Shown in pieces: positions 7,464 to 15,339 of a DNA stretch of 16,094 nucleotides. The notes below the pieces were generated by a model. That model was not told where the DNA came from, ran no database searches, and saw only the letters and a list, made by a program, of their open reading frames with translations. The stretch comes from SIG607 sp045646245 (GTDB lineage Bacteria; Bacillota; Clostridia; Oscillospirales; Acutalibacteraceae), in the NCBI GenBank assembly GCA_045646245.1, contig JAZRKJ010000067.1:1-16094 (forward strand), written 5' to 3'. Position numbers and translations under genes: made by a program. The first letter of the stretch is position 1. Each line of letters starts with the position of its first letter.

Positions 7464-8039
7464 TTGAAAGCGTTAGAGGATAAAATTCTTGCGGAGGGTA
7501 AGGTATTCCCCGGTAATATTTTAAAGGTTTCCTCATTCTTAAATCACCAACTTGATGTCGATTTCCTTATGCTTATGGGCAAAGAAATCGCGCGTCTTTA
7601 TGCCGATACGAAAATTGATAAAATTCTTACTATAGAAGCATCCGGTATTGCTATCGCTGTGGCTGCTGCCGCACATATGCACGTGCCGGTTGTTTTTGCT
7701 AAAAAGAATAAAACAACTAATATTTTAGCCGACGTTTATTCTTCGGAAGTAGCGTCTTATACTCATAATACCGTATATCAGGTAGTGGTAAGTAAAGAGC
7801 ATTTGGGCGCAGGTGAAAACATTCTTATTATTGATGATTTTCTGGCTATAGGAAACGCTCTTAACGGCCTTATGGATATTGTTTCTCAGGCAGGCGGAAA
7901 AACCGCCGGTATTGCCATAGCTATTGAAAAGGGCTTCCAGGGCGGCGGTGATAAGCTGAGAAGTCAGGGAATAAGGGTAGAATCTCTGGCAATCGTTGAT
8001 TCTATGACCGATGATTCTGTTAAATTCCGTCCGCAGTAA
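7464..8039 (+). CDS. xpt: xanthine phosphoribosyltransferase
   Basis: This 191-aa protein is full length for Xpt. The family start MKALEDKILAEGKVFPGNIL is followed by VSSFLNHQLDVDF. The PRPP-binding loop is ILIIDDFLAIGNAL (the acidic pair in the IIDDFLA motif). VPVVFAKKNK forms the beta strand and loop, and the C-terminal IEKGFQGGGDKL and RVESLAIVDS are also diagnostic. It converts xanthine plus PRPP to XMP in the cytoplasm and feeds guanine nucleotide synthesis. Start: a TTG codon at 7464 preceded by TGAGGGG (7451-7457) at a suitable distance. First gene of the operon, 50 bases upstream of the Bmp lipoprotein gene, so scavenging and uptake are co-expressed. Confidence 0.93.
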   Translation: MKALEDKILAEGKVFPGNILKVSSFLNHQLDVDFLMLMGKEIARLYADTKIDKILTIEASGIAIAVAAAAHMHVPVVFAKKNKTTNILADVYSSEVASYTHNTVYQVVVSKEHLGAGENILIIDDFLAIGNALNGLMDIVSQAGGKTAGIAIAIEKGFQGGGDKLRSQGIRVESLAIVDSMTDDSVKFRPQ

Positions 8040-8089
8040 CAGGACGGCTTTTATAAAAAAATTGCCGAAAGGCGAGGAGGAAAACAAAA

Positions 8090-9280
8090 ATGAAAAAGTT
8101 ACTTGCACTTCTTCTTGCGGTTGCTATGATTTTTAGCTTAGCAGCTTGCGGCGGCGGAGAAACTGCCGAAAAATTGAAGGTTGGTTTTATCTTCCTTCAC
8201 GACGAACAGTCTACTTATGACAAGAACTTCATGGATGCTGCTAAAGCGGCTTGTGAAGTTATGGGCGTAGACTATGCTCAAAAGACTCAAATTCCCGAGT
8301 CCAAAGACTGCTATGACGCAGCTGTTGAACTTATCGAAGTTGACGGTTGTGACATTATCTTTGCTGACAGCTTCGGTCATGAATCTTTCCTTATCGACGC
8401 TGCTAAGAAGTATCCTGACGTAGAGTTCTGCCATGCTACCGGTACTCAGGCTCACACCGCCGGTGTTAAGAACTTCCACAACGCATTCGCTTCCATTTAC
8501 GAAGGCCGTTACCTTGCCGGCGTTGCCGCAGGTCTTAAGCTCAACGAAATGATCGAAAAGGGCGACATCAAAGCTGAAGAAGCTAAAATGGGTTACGTAG
8601 GCGCTTTCACCTTCGCTGAAGTTATGTCCGGTTATACCTCTTTCTATCTTGGCGCAAAATCTGTTTGTCCTTCTGTAACTATGGACGTTAAGTTCACCGG
8701 TTCCTGGTATGACGAACAGAAAGAAAAAGAAGCTGCCAACGCTCTTATTGAAGGCGGTTGCGTTCTTATTTCTCAGCACGCTGACTCTATGGGTGCTCCT
8801 ACCGCTTGTGAAACCGCAGGTGTTCCCAACGTTTCTTACAACGGCTCTACCATTGCTGCTTGCCCCAACACCTTCATCGTTTCTTCCAGAATCGACTGGA
8901 CTCCTTACTTTAAGTATATGATTGAATGTGTACAAAAGGGCGAAGCTATTGCTACCGACTGGACCGGTACCATTGAAACAGGTTCCGTAGTTCTTACCGA
9001 CGTTAATACCAAGGCTGCTGCTGCAGGTACCGTAGAAAAGATTGCTGAAGTTAAAGCTAAGCTTCTTGACGGTTCTATCAAGGTATTCGACTGCGCTAAC
9101 TTCACCGTTGGCGGTAAGGCTCTTGACTCTTATAAAGCTGACGTTAACACCGATCCCGCTTTCGAGAAGGATACCGAAGTTGTAGAGAACGGCGTATTCT
9201 ATGAATCCAAGCATCGTTCTGCTCCTTACTTCGACGCAGAAATCGACGGAATTACTCTTCTTGACAGAAACTACGGCTAA
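8090..9280 (+). CDS. BmpA/PnrA-family nucleoside-binding lipoprotein (ABC transporter substrate-binding subunit)
   Basis: This 396-aa protein has a lipoprotein signal of residues 1-19 with lipobox LAAC (C20), then the mature Bmp fold. Characteristic segments: KVGFIFLHDE near the start, IIFADSFGHESFLIDAAKKY, NFHNAFASIYEGRYLAGVAAG, MGYVGAFTFAEVMSGY and GCVLISQHADS. Bmp/Med/PnrA proteins bind purine nucleosides outside the membrane and deliver them to an ATPase/permease set, which follows here. GAGGAGG (8074-8080) gives a strong ribosome binding site. Codon choice differs from the neighbours: TTC, AAC, GAC and ACC are much more frequent, as expected for a heavily translated gene. A hairpin after the stop probably sets its level above that of the downstream genes. 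Confidence 0.92.
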   Translation: MKKLLALLLAVAMIFSLAACGGGETAEKLKVGFIFLHDEQSTYDKNFMDAAKAACEVMGVDYAQKTQIPESKDCYDAAVELIEVDGCDIIFADSFGHESFLIDAAKKYPDVEFCHATGTQAHTAGVKNFHNAFASIYEGRYLAGVAAGLKLNEMIEKGDIKAEEAKMGYVGAFTFAEVMSGYTSFYLGAKSVCPSVTMDVKFTGSWYDEQKEKEAANALIEGGCVLISQHADSMGAPTACETAGVPNVSYNGSTIAACPNTFIVSSRIDWTPYFKYMIECVQKGEAIATDWTGTIETGSVVLTDVNTKAAAAGTVEKIAEVKAKLLDGSIKVFDCANFTVGGKALDSYKADVNTDPAFEKDTEVVENGVFYESKHRSAPYFDAEIDGITLLDRNYG

Positions 9281-9290
9281 TATCTGATTT

Positions 9291-9332
9291 TAGGTCTGAG
9301 ACGAGGGGTGACTCTCGCCTCAGACTAATTTT
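9291..9332 (+). terminator. intercistronic hairpin, partial terminator or mRNA stabiliser
   Basis: GTCTGAG-A-CGAGG (9294-9306) pairs with TCTCG-C-CTCAGAC (9313-9325) with a single A/C mismatch. The T run is weak (TAATTTTG). It lies between the binding-protein gene and the ATPase gene. Such hairpins are common after substrate-binding-protein genes and allow excess of that subunit while letting some transcription through to the ATPase and permease genes. Confidence 0.7.
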
Positions 9333-9394
9333 GAAGAAATTGCTGTAAAGATTTTATAGTGATTTCTTGAGAATTATATGAACGGAGGTTTAAC

Positions 9395-10933
9395 GTGTCT
9401 AAACAACCTGCTATTGAATTAAAAAACATTACCAAGCGATTTGGTGCAAAGGTTATTGCCAATAAAAACGTTAATCTTACTGCTTACCGCGGTGAGATTC
9501 TTTCCATTTTAGGAGAAAACGGCAGCGGCAAAACCACCCTTATGAATATGATTTCGGGAATTTATTTTCCCGATGAAGGTCAAATCTTTATTGAAGGAAA
9601 CGAAGCTGTTATAACCTCTCCTAAGGATGCGTTTTCTTATAAAATAGGTATGATTCATCAGCACTTTAAGTTGGTTGAAGTTTTCTCTGCGGCAGAAAAC
9701 ATTGTGCTTGGCATAAACGAAGGAAAGTATAGCCTTAAAAAATCTTCGGAAGAAATAAGAAAAATCAGTGAACAGTACGGTTTTGATATCGACGTTAATA
9801 AGCCGGTTTATTCTATGTCGGTTTCCGAAAAACAAACTGTAGAGATTATTAAGGTTCTTTACCGCGGCGCGGATATTCTTATTCTTGACGAACCTACAGC
9901 AGTTCTTACTCCTCAGGAAACAGAAAAGCTTTTCACAATACTTCGCCGTATGCGTGACGACGGTAAATGTATTATCATCATTACACATAAGCTTCACGAA
10001 GTGCTTTCTCTTTCAGATAGAGTTTCGGTGCTTCGCAAGGGTGAATACGTAGGCACCGTTAATACAAAAGAAACCAGCGAAAGCGAACTTACCGAAATGA
10101 TGGTTGGTAAAAAGATTAGCCTTAATATTCAACGTGACGAGCCTAAAAACGTAGAGGACCGTTTGGTCGTTAATAACCTTACTTGCGTTGACAGAATGGG
10201 AACAACGGTTCTGGATAACGTTTCCTTTACCGCAAAAAGCGGCGAAATACTGGGTATTGCGGGTATTGCCGGAAGCGGACAGAGAGAGCTTCTTGAATCT
10301 ATTGCCGGACTTCAGCATTTATCTTCGGGTGAGATTATTTATTATGATCCCAAAACCGGCGAAGTGGAAAACCTTAGAGATAAAACGCCGGTACAAATAA
10401 GAAATATGGGTGTTCGTCTTTCTTTTGTTCCCGAAGACCGACTGGGTATGGGCCTTGTGGGCAATATGGATATTGTTGACAATATGATGCTTCGTAGTTA
10501 CAGAAGAGGTCACTCTGCTTTCCTTGAAAGAAAGAAGCCGAAAGACCTTGCTATGAAGATTATTCACGACCTTGAGGTTGTTACTCCAAGCGCAAGCACT
10601 CCTGTTCGCCGTCTTTCGGGCGGTAACGTACAAAAGGTGCTTGTCGGCCGTGAAATTGCCGCTTCTCCTACCGTGCTTATGGTTGCTTACCCTGTAAGAG
10701 GACTCGATATAAACTCATCTTACACCATTTACAACCTTCTTAACGAGCAAAAAGAAAAGGGCGTTGCAATTGTTTTCGTTGGTGAGGACCTTGACGTTCT
10801 CGTAGAGCTTTGTGACAGAATTATGGTTATAGGCTCCGGAAAAATAACGGGTATTGTAGACGGTCGTACTACTTCAAAAGAAGAAATAGGTCTTCTTATG
10901 ACTAAATCAAAACATGAAGGGGAGGAAATATAA
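9395..10933 (+). CDS. nupO: nucleoside ABC transporter ATP-binding protein (two NBDs, YufO/NupO type)
   Basis: This 512-aa protein has two fused nucleotide-binding domains. NBD1: Walker A GENGSGKT (40-47), Q-loop around HQHFKLV (89-95), Walker B ILILDEP (161-167), switch histidine in ITHKLHE (H198). Its signature is altered (SVSEKQ). NBD2: a P-loop GIAGSGQ without the lysine-containing consensus (290-296), normal signature LSGG (407-410), Walker B VAYPVRGLD (430-438) where the catalytic glutamate position is not Glu, and no switch histidine (FVGEDLD). This asymmetry is usual in sugar/nucleoside importers of this class. It drives import by the two permeases that follow. Start: GTG at 9395 with GGAGG (9384-9388) 6 bases ahead. 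Stop abuts the next ATG. Confidence 0.93.
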   Translation: MSKQPAIELKNITKRFGAKVIANKNVNLTAYRGEILSILGENGSGKTTLMNMISGIYFPDEGQIFIEGNEAVITSPKDAFSYKIGMIHQHFKLVEVFSAAENIVLGINEGKYSLKKSSEEIRKISEQYGFDIDVNKPVYSMSVSEKQTVEIIKVLYRGADILILDEPTAVLTPQETEKLFTILRRMRDDGKCIIIITHKLHEVLSLSDRVSVLRKGEYVGTVNTKETSESELTEMMVGKKISLNIQRDEPKNVEDRLVVNNLTCVDRMGTTVLDNVSFTAKSGEILGIAGIAGSGQRELLESIAGLQHLSSGEIIYYDPKTGEVENLRDKTPVQIRNMGVRLSFVPEDRLGMGLVGNMDIVDNMMLRSYRRGHSAFLERKKPKDLAMKIIHDLEVVTPSASTPVRRLSGGNVQKVLVGREIAASPTVLMVAYPVRGLDINSSYTIYNLLNEQKEKGVAIVFVGEDLDVLVELCDRIMVIGSGKITGIVDGRTTSKEEIGLLMTKSKHEGEEI

Positions 10934-12049
10934 ATGGCAGATAATATGCAAGTTAAAACTCATCGTGAACCGTTTATAAAAGTTGTTAAACGTGACGATT
11001 TGCCAACAGGTAAAGCTTGGCTTGTTCGCATATTAACCTTGGTTATTGCTTTTCTCCTTATTGGTTTTATTTCTATGGGCATCAGCGGAAAAGGCTTTGT
11101 AGAAACTTATGAAATAATGTTTATGGGTGTTTTCGGCAGACTTTTTGAAGGCAAACTTACAATGCTCTGGAAATACCTGCAGGAAGTTGCAATGCTTCTT
11201 TGCCTTGCACTTGCTCTTACCCCCGCTTTTAAAATGAAGTTCTGGAATTGCGGCGCTGAAGGACAGGCTCTTATGGGCGGTCTTGCTTCTATGATATGTA
11301 TGATAGAGCTTGGCGACAAACTTTCTTACCCCGTGCTTATTGCTATGATTGCTGTTACAAGTATTCTTGCGGGTGCTATTTGGGGCCTTATTCCTGCAAT
11401 ATTCAAGGCATTGTTTAATACCAACGAAACCTTGTTCACTCTTATGATGAACTACATAGCTACTCAGATAATTGCTTATTACCTTTATATTAAGGGCGGC
11501 GGTTCTAACGTAATCAACCCTGTATCTGCGGGTAACTTCCCCACGGTGGGCGGCAACGAATATTTTGTAAATATCGTCGTTGTTGCGGCAATTACGGTTC
11601 TTATGTTCGTTTACCTTAAGTACAGTAAACAAGGCTATGAAATTGCCGTTGTCGGTGAAAGTCAAAACACTGCGCGTTATATTGGTATTAACGTTAAAAA
11701 GGTTATTATCCGTACTATGGTTATTTCAGGCGCCCTTTGCGGTGTAACCGGTATGCTTCTCGTAGCAGGTAAGGACCACAGTATTAACGCTAACCTGGTT
11801 GGCGGTGAAGGCTTTACCGCTATCCTTATGTCCTGGCTCGGTCAGTTCAACCCCTTTATTATGGCTGTTATGATAGCTATAATCACCTTTATTCAAATAG
11901 GTGTTGCAAAGGTTGCCGATACCGCGCTTCTTAATTCTTCCTTGTCGGAAATTATTGTTGGTATAGTAATTCTTATGCTTGTAGGTTGTGAATTTTTTAT
12001 TCACTATTCAATAAAATTCCGCCACAACAAAAAGGAGGTTAAAGCATGA
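10934..12049 (+). CDS. nupP: nucleoside ABC transporter permease (YufP/NupP type)
   Basis: This 371-aa protein of the BPD_transp_2 (LivHM-type) permease family has a hydrophilic tail of about 30 residues, a first helix at about 31-52 and a long multi-helix core. Markers: FWNCGAEGQALMGG (the conserved N-x-G-x-EGQ-x-G element), FNTNETLFTLMMNYIA, VVGESQNTARYIGINV and SGALCGVTGMLLVAG. The G-E-x-x-x-A-R-Y-x-G-I element is the coupling loop that contacts the ATPase. It forms the channel as a heterodimer with the next gene's product. Its ATG directly follows the ATPase stop with GGGGAGG (10919-10925) upstream, and its last codons overlap the next gene by 4 bases (ATGA). Confidence 0.92.
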   Translation: MADNMQVKTHREPFIKVVKRDDLPTGKAWLVRILTLVIAFLLIGFISMGISGKGFVETYEIMFMGVFGRLFEGKLTMLWKYLQEVAMLLCLALALTPAFKMKFWNCGAEGQALMGGLASMICMIELGDKLSYPVLIAMIAVTSILAGAIWGLIPAIFKALFNTNETLFTLMMNYIATQIIAYYLYIKGGGSNVINPVSAGNFPTVGGNEYFVNIVVVAAITVLMFVYLKYSKQGYEIAVVGESQNTARYIGINVKKVIIRTMVISGALCGVTGMLLVAGKDHSINANLVGGEGFTAILMSWLGQFNPFIMAVMIAIITFIQIGVAKVADTALLNSSLSEIIVGIVILMLVGCEFFIHYSIKFRHNKKEVKA

Positions 12050-13035
12050 TTATTCAATTTATTTGCCGTGCAATACTCCTTGGTGTTCCGCTTCTTTACG
12101 GTTCTACGGGTGAAATTGTGACCGAAAAATCCGGTCACCTTAACCTTGGTATCCCCGGAATTATGTACGTTGGCGCTATCAGCGGCGTTGTAGGTTCTTT
12201 TGTTTATGAAAATGCTTGCGGTAATGATATAGCGAATATGAATGCTTTTTTGGCAATTATAATTCCGCTTCTTTGCGCTATAATCGGTTCTATGCTTATG
12301 GGGCTTATATATAGCTTCCTGACCGTTACCTTGCATGCAAACCAAAACGTTACCGGTCTTGCAATTACTACTCTTGGTATTGGTCTGGGCAACTTCCTCG
12401 GCGCTTCTCTTATTAACATTACCAAGAGCGAGCTTCCTTCTATCGCTCTTACTAAAACAAGTAATTTCTTTATCACCAAGCTTCCTTTTGCCGATGATTT
12501 GGGTTGGTTTGGAAAGCTGTTTTTCTCTCACGATTTCCTTACCTATCTTGCAATAATTATTGCGCTTGTTACTTCTTTTGTGCTTAACCGTACCCGTGTC
12601 GGTCTTAACCTTCGTGCAGTTGGCGAAAATCCTGCTACTGCCGATGCCGCAGGTATTAACGTGCCCAGATACAGATACGTTGCAACCTGTATAGGAAGTG
12701 CTATTGCGGGTCTTGGCGGTCTTCAGTACGTTATGGCTTACGCTAACGGAGTTTGGTCTAATAACGCCTTTGGCGACAGAGGTTGGATGGCAATTGCTCT
12801 TGTTATATTTGCTTTGTGGAAGCCTTCCATAGCAATATTCGGTTCTTTCCTTTTCGGCGCCCTTTGTAATGCTAACAATTATATTCAGGGCCTTGGTACC
12901 GAAACCCAAGAGCTTTTCAAGATGCTTCCTTACGTGGTAACTATTATAGTTCTTATTATTACAAGTCTACGTAACCGTAAAAAGAATCAGCCCCCTGCAA
13001 GTCTTGGCGTTAACTACTTCAGAGAAGAAAGATAA
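12046..13035 (+). CDS. nupQ: nucleoside ABC transporter permease (YufQ/NupQ type)
   Basis: This 329-aa second permease subunit opens with the family-typical GVPLLYGSTGEIVTEKSGHL, then NLGIPGIMYVGA. Further markers are ALTKTSNFF, the ATPase-coupling loop LRAVGENPATADAAGI, and DRGWMAIALVIFALWKP. It has about eight or nine membrane segments. The N-terminal segment ahead of the first GE-I motif is short, as normal for YufQ relative to YufP. Preceded by AAAGGAGG inside the upstream gene and translationally coupled by overlap. It is the last gene of the operon, with a strong terminator 5 bases after the stop. Confidence 0.92.
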   Translation: MIIQFICRAILLGVPLLYGSTGEIVTEKSGHLNLGIPGIMYVGAISGVVGSFVYENACGNDIANMNAFLAIIIPLLCAIIGSMLMGLIYSFLTVTLHANQNVTGLAITTLGIGLGNFLGASLINITKSELPSIALTKTSNFFITKLPFADDLGWFGKLFFSHDFLTYLAIIIALVTSFVLNRTRVGLNLRAVGENPATADAAGINVPRYRYVATCIGSAIAGLGGLQYVMAYANGVWSNNAFGDRGWMAIALVIFALWKPSIAIFGSFLFGALCNANNYIQGLGTETQELFKMLPYVVTIIVLIITSLRNRKKNQPPASLGVNYFREER

Positions 13036-13039
13036 AATT

Positions 13040-13077
13040 AAAGCGAACACTTTTTTATAATGTGTTCGCTTTTTTTG
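13040..13077 (+). terminator. intrinsic terminator of the purine operon
   Basis: AAAGCGAACAC (13040-13050) pairs with GTGTTCGCTTT (13062-13072), followed by further T residues to 13076. The A run on the 5' side makes a bidirectional role possible. Confidence 0.92.
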
Positions 13078-13106
13078 TTGAAAAGAAAAAGTATATGTGA
13101 TAAACT
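13078..13106 (+). promoter_or_regulatory. promoter of the SGNH hydrolase gene
   Basis: TTGAAA (13078-13083), a 17-base spacer and TAAACT (13101-13106). It begins immediately after the purine operon terminator. AAGGAG (13125-13130) lies 8 bases before the ATG at 13139. Confidence 0.65.
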
Positions 13107-13138
13107 TTTAAAAGAATAACTTGTAAGGAGTGTAAATT

Positions 13139-14210
13139 ATGCAGGTTGAAATCGGAAATATACGGAAGGGCTATAGTGTTGAAGGATTAAAAATTCAGGA
13201 AACCGACGCCGTATTCCATAACGTAAGAAAAGCACCTTTTAAAATATACGGTCTTGTTGACCCTATGAATACTTATCACAGAGTTCCTATGGATATTGCC
13301 AAAACCATAAGCGGCGACGTAGCCTGTCACGCTAAGGCAACTACCGGTGTGCGTGTTCGTTTTAATACCGACTCAAAATACGTTGGTATAAGGGCAAAAT
13401 TTGCTCACCACGTTTTACCCGGTCCTCACGTTACAAGGCTTAATGAAACCGGCTTTGATATTTACGTTGAAGAGGATGGGGGATGTTTATAAGGGAAGCT
13501 ATTATCCTCCAAAAGACGGTTTTGACGGATATGAAGGTATAAAGTGTTTTGATGATAACAAAATGCGCTGTATAACCGTTTATTTCCCTATTGGTAATGA
13601 GGTTTTCGATTTAGAAATTGCTTTAGAGCCTGACGCAAAAATCGAAGAACCTAATCCTTATAAACACGAAAAGCCGGTGGTTTTTTACGGTTCTTCCATT
13701 ACTCACGGCTTTGCGGCAGGCCGCCCAGGTTCTACTTACGTAAACCGTATTGGCAGAATGCTTAAAACAGATATTATGAATTTCGGTTTTTCGGGCAGCG
13801 CAAAGGGTGAACCCAATATGGCTAAGTTTTTAGCAGGAATTGATATGTCTGTTTTTGTAATGGATTATGACCATAACGCGCCAAGCGTTGAGCATTTAAT
13901 AAATACTCATTATAATTTTTATGAAACAATAAGAAAAGCGCATCCCGACCTTCCCATTATTTTTGTGACAAAGCCTGATTCGGAAAAGCAAACTGCAGAA
14001 TTTGCTCTTGCCCGTAAGGACGTTATTATGAAAAACTACCTTACAGCAAGAGAAAACGGCGACAAAAAGGTTTACTTTATTGACGGTAATTCCTTCTTTG
14101 TGGGCGGTGATAGAATGGATTATACCGTTGACGGTTGCCATCCCAACGACGCAGGTGCAAAACGAATGGCAGACTGTATAGGCGCAGTTGTAGGCGAACT
14201 TCTTAAATAA
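13139..14210 (+). pseudogene. SGNH/GDSL hydrolase interrupted by a +1 frameshift in a G5 run
   Basis: The first frame runs from 13139 (ribosome binding site AAGGAG) to a TAA at 13490-13492 and ends ...GFDIYVEEDGGCL. The second, in another frame, continues VYKGSYYPPKDGFDGYEG and runs to 14210. Removing one G from GGGGG (13477-13481) joins them into a 356-aa protein. Its N-terminal half is the beta-sandwich often found before SGNH domains. The hydrolase part has block I GSSITHG (nucleophile S186), a block II glycine in FGFSGSAKG, an aspartate/asparagine stretch MDYDHNAP in the block III position, and DGCHPND with the D331/H334 catalytic pair. These enzymes deacetylate or de-esterify polysaccharides. 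All catalytic residues lie after the shift, so this copy should not make active enzyme unless the shift is a sequencing error or is suppressed. Confidence 0.85.
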
Positions 14211-14217
14211 TAAGTAT

Positions 14218-14261
14218 AAAAAAACACTCCTTTGCCAAAATAACGGTAAGGAGTGTTTTTT
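14218..14261 (+). terminator. terminator after the SGNH gene that contains the spoVAC ribosome binding site
   Basis: The A-rich arm ending AACACTCCTT (to 14232) pairs with AAGGAGTGTT (from 14248), followed by T5. The 3' arm's AAGGAG (14248-14253) is also the only Shine-Dalgarno for spoVAC, 8 bases before its ATG at 14262. RNA entering from upstream would therefore hide that site. Confidence 0.8.
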
Positions 14262-14705
14262 ATGAAGATAACTACTAAAGAGTACGGAGAAATGGTGAAA
14301 AAGGCGTCGCCGAATTCTACACATCTTAAAAATTGTACTATAGCTTTCATAGTCGGCGGAATAATTTGCTCTATGGGTGAACTTCTCTATACGATTTATT
14401 CTCAACTTGATATTTCGGAAGAACACGCGCGTATGCTTGCTTCCGCAACCCTTATTTTAGAAGCGGCACTTTTGACGGGATTCCGCGTTTTTGAACGAAT
14501 TGCCCGCTTTGCAGGCGCGGGAACACTCGTCCCCATAACGGGCTTCGCAAACGCCGTAGTATCCCCCGCAATCGAATTTAAAAAAGAGGGGTTAGTCTTG
14601 GGAGTTGGAGCAAAAATGTTCACCATTGCAGGCCCCGTGATTGTTTACGGCACAATTGCGAGTGTGGTATATGGGGTTATTTATTGGGTAACAACCTTAT
14701 TCTAA
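14262..14705 (+). CDS. spoVAC: stage V sporulation protein AC
   Basis: This 147-aa small membrane protein matches SpoVAC along its length. Markers are YGEMVKKASPNS, LKNCTIAFIVGGIICSMGE, LASATLILEAALLTGF, FAGAGTLVPITGFANAV and EGLVLGVGAKMF. SpoVAC is part of the SpoVA channel in the spore inner membrane that moves dipicolinic acid during sporulation and germination. It indicates an endospore former. The ATG at 14262 is preferred over the in-frame GTG at 14253, because the GTG would overlap the AAGGAG ribosome binding site. In Clostridia spoVAC is normally followed by spoVAD and spoVAE on the same strand; here it is followed by opposite-strand genes and copies of its own 3' end. No sigma-G promoter was recognised. 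Confidence 0.95.
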   Translation: MKITTKEYGEMVKKASPNSTHLKNCTIAFIVGGIICSMGELLYTIYSQLDISEEHARMLASATLILEAALLTGFRVFERIARFAGAGTLVPITGFANAVVSPAIEFKKEGLVLGVGAKMFTIAGPVIVYGTIASVVYGVIYWVTTLF

Positions 14706-14708
14706 CAA

Positions 14709-14738
14709 AAAACGGCATCGAAAACCGATGCCGTTTTA
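14709..14738. terminator. bidirectional terminator between spoVAC and the 158-aa gene
   Basis: AAAACGGCATCG (14709-14720) pairs with CGATGCCGTTTT (14726-14737). A runs on one side and T runs on the other let it serve both converging genes. The stop codon of the minus-strand gene lies at its edge. Confidence 0.9.
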
Positions 14739-15212
14739 ACTGTATTTGCTGATATATTTTTTGGCGATATTTCTAATCCAAGTACGGTTGTGCTGAGTCA
14801 AAGGTTGAATTTGAGCAACATAGTCGGGTGTTCCCATTTTATACAATGTATCAACAACGTGTCCATCTATATCATCGTCAGATAAGAATGACGCAATAAT
14901 AGGGGCATATTCCGCATAACACTTTTTACCTAAAAGCATAACAAAACTTCGCCTGCCACGTTTGGCAAATGGATTGGTGCAAATATTACAAATTCTTTTT
15001 ATTTGGTCGATATTGGGCTTTTTCTTGCTTTCCAAAATGAGTTGTCTGATTTCTTCGCCTTTGTCCCATAAATCAAGTTCAAAGCGATAATAATCGTGAA
15101 CATCAGGTGCTTCGGGCATAAAGGGTAAATCAGGTAATGCTTCGCTTGGAATAAGAGCTTCGGCTTCGGATAATATTTTATTTAACCGATTATCAAAATC
15201 TAATCTATCCAT
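14736..15212 (-). CDS. cassette gene A: 158-aa protein of unknown function
   Basis: I do not recognise a named family. It is soluble, acidic in the N-terminal half and basic toward the C-terminus, with no signal peptide or membrane segment. The middle has two closely spaced cysteines (NICTNPF region, C-N-I-C). The second half, from YAEYAPIIASFLSDDDIDGH through TLYKMGTPDYVAQIQPL to HNRTWIRNIAKKYISKY, looks like two helical HEAT-like units, a build seen in several immunity or defence-accessory proteins; this is only a resemblance. Start: the ATG at 15212 is chosen because AGGTG (complement of 15222-15226) sits 8 bases upstream, whereas the in-frame GTG at 15221 nearly overlaps that site. It has its own promoter and converges on spoVAC. 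Confidence 0.75.
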   Translation of the reverse strand: MDRLDFDNRLNKILSEAEALIPSEALPDLPFMPEAPDVHDYYRFELDLWDKGEEIRQLILESKKKPNIDQIKRICNICTNPFAKRGRRSFVMLLGKKCYAEYAPIIASFLSDDDIDGHVVDTLYKMGTPDYVAQIQPLTQHNRTWIRNIAKKYISKYS

Positions 15213-15220
15213 TTGTGTCA

Positions 15221-15339
15221 CACCTCACTTTATTTTATTATACCACACTGCTGTTTTAATGTAAATATTTTTGCAAATTACTGTGTCCTATATTGATAGC
15301 AGCAGAGGGCTTTGTCTTGGGAGTTGGAGCAAAAATGTT
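15221..15339. repeat. cassette leader repeat, copy 1
   Basis: This 119-bp block carries the ribosome binding site, promoter and upstream region of gene A and runs into the spoVAC remnant. It aligns without gaps to 15764-15882, with about 94 of 119 positions identical by eye. An 18-bp perfect match, TGTAAATATTTTTGCAAA (15260-15277), includes the -35 box. The boundary used here is where visible similarity fades. Confidence 0.85.
15237..15265 (-). promoter_or_regulatory. promoter of cassette gene A
   Basis: On the minus strand, TTTACA (15265-15260) and a perfect TATAAT (15242-15237) are separated by 17 bases, with TG one base before the -10 (extended -10). The same arrangement recurs in the second leader copy. 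Confidence 0.85.

Noticed and set aside
8138..9214. Long (358-codon) open frame on the minus strand opposite the Bmp lipoprotein gene
   Set aside because: The plus strand encodes a clear full-length Bmp protein with signal peptide and ribosome binding site. The reverse frame is low-complexity, unlike any known protein, and follows from the codon bias of this gene.
9395..10933. Inactivating mutations in the second nucleotide-binding domain of the ATPase
   Set aside because: A degenerate P-loop and missing catalytic Glu and His in one domain are normal for double-NBD sugar and nucleoside importers of this class.
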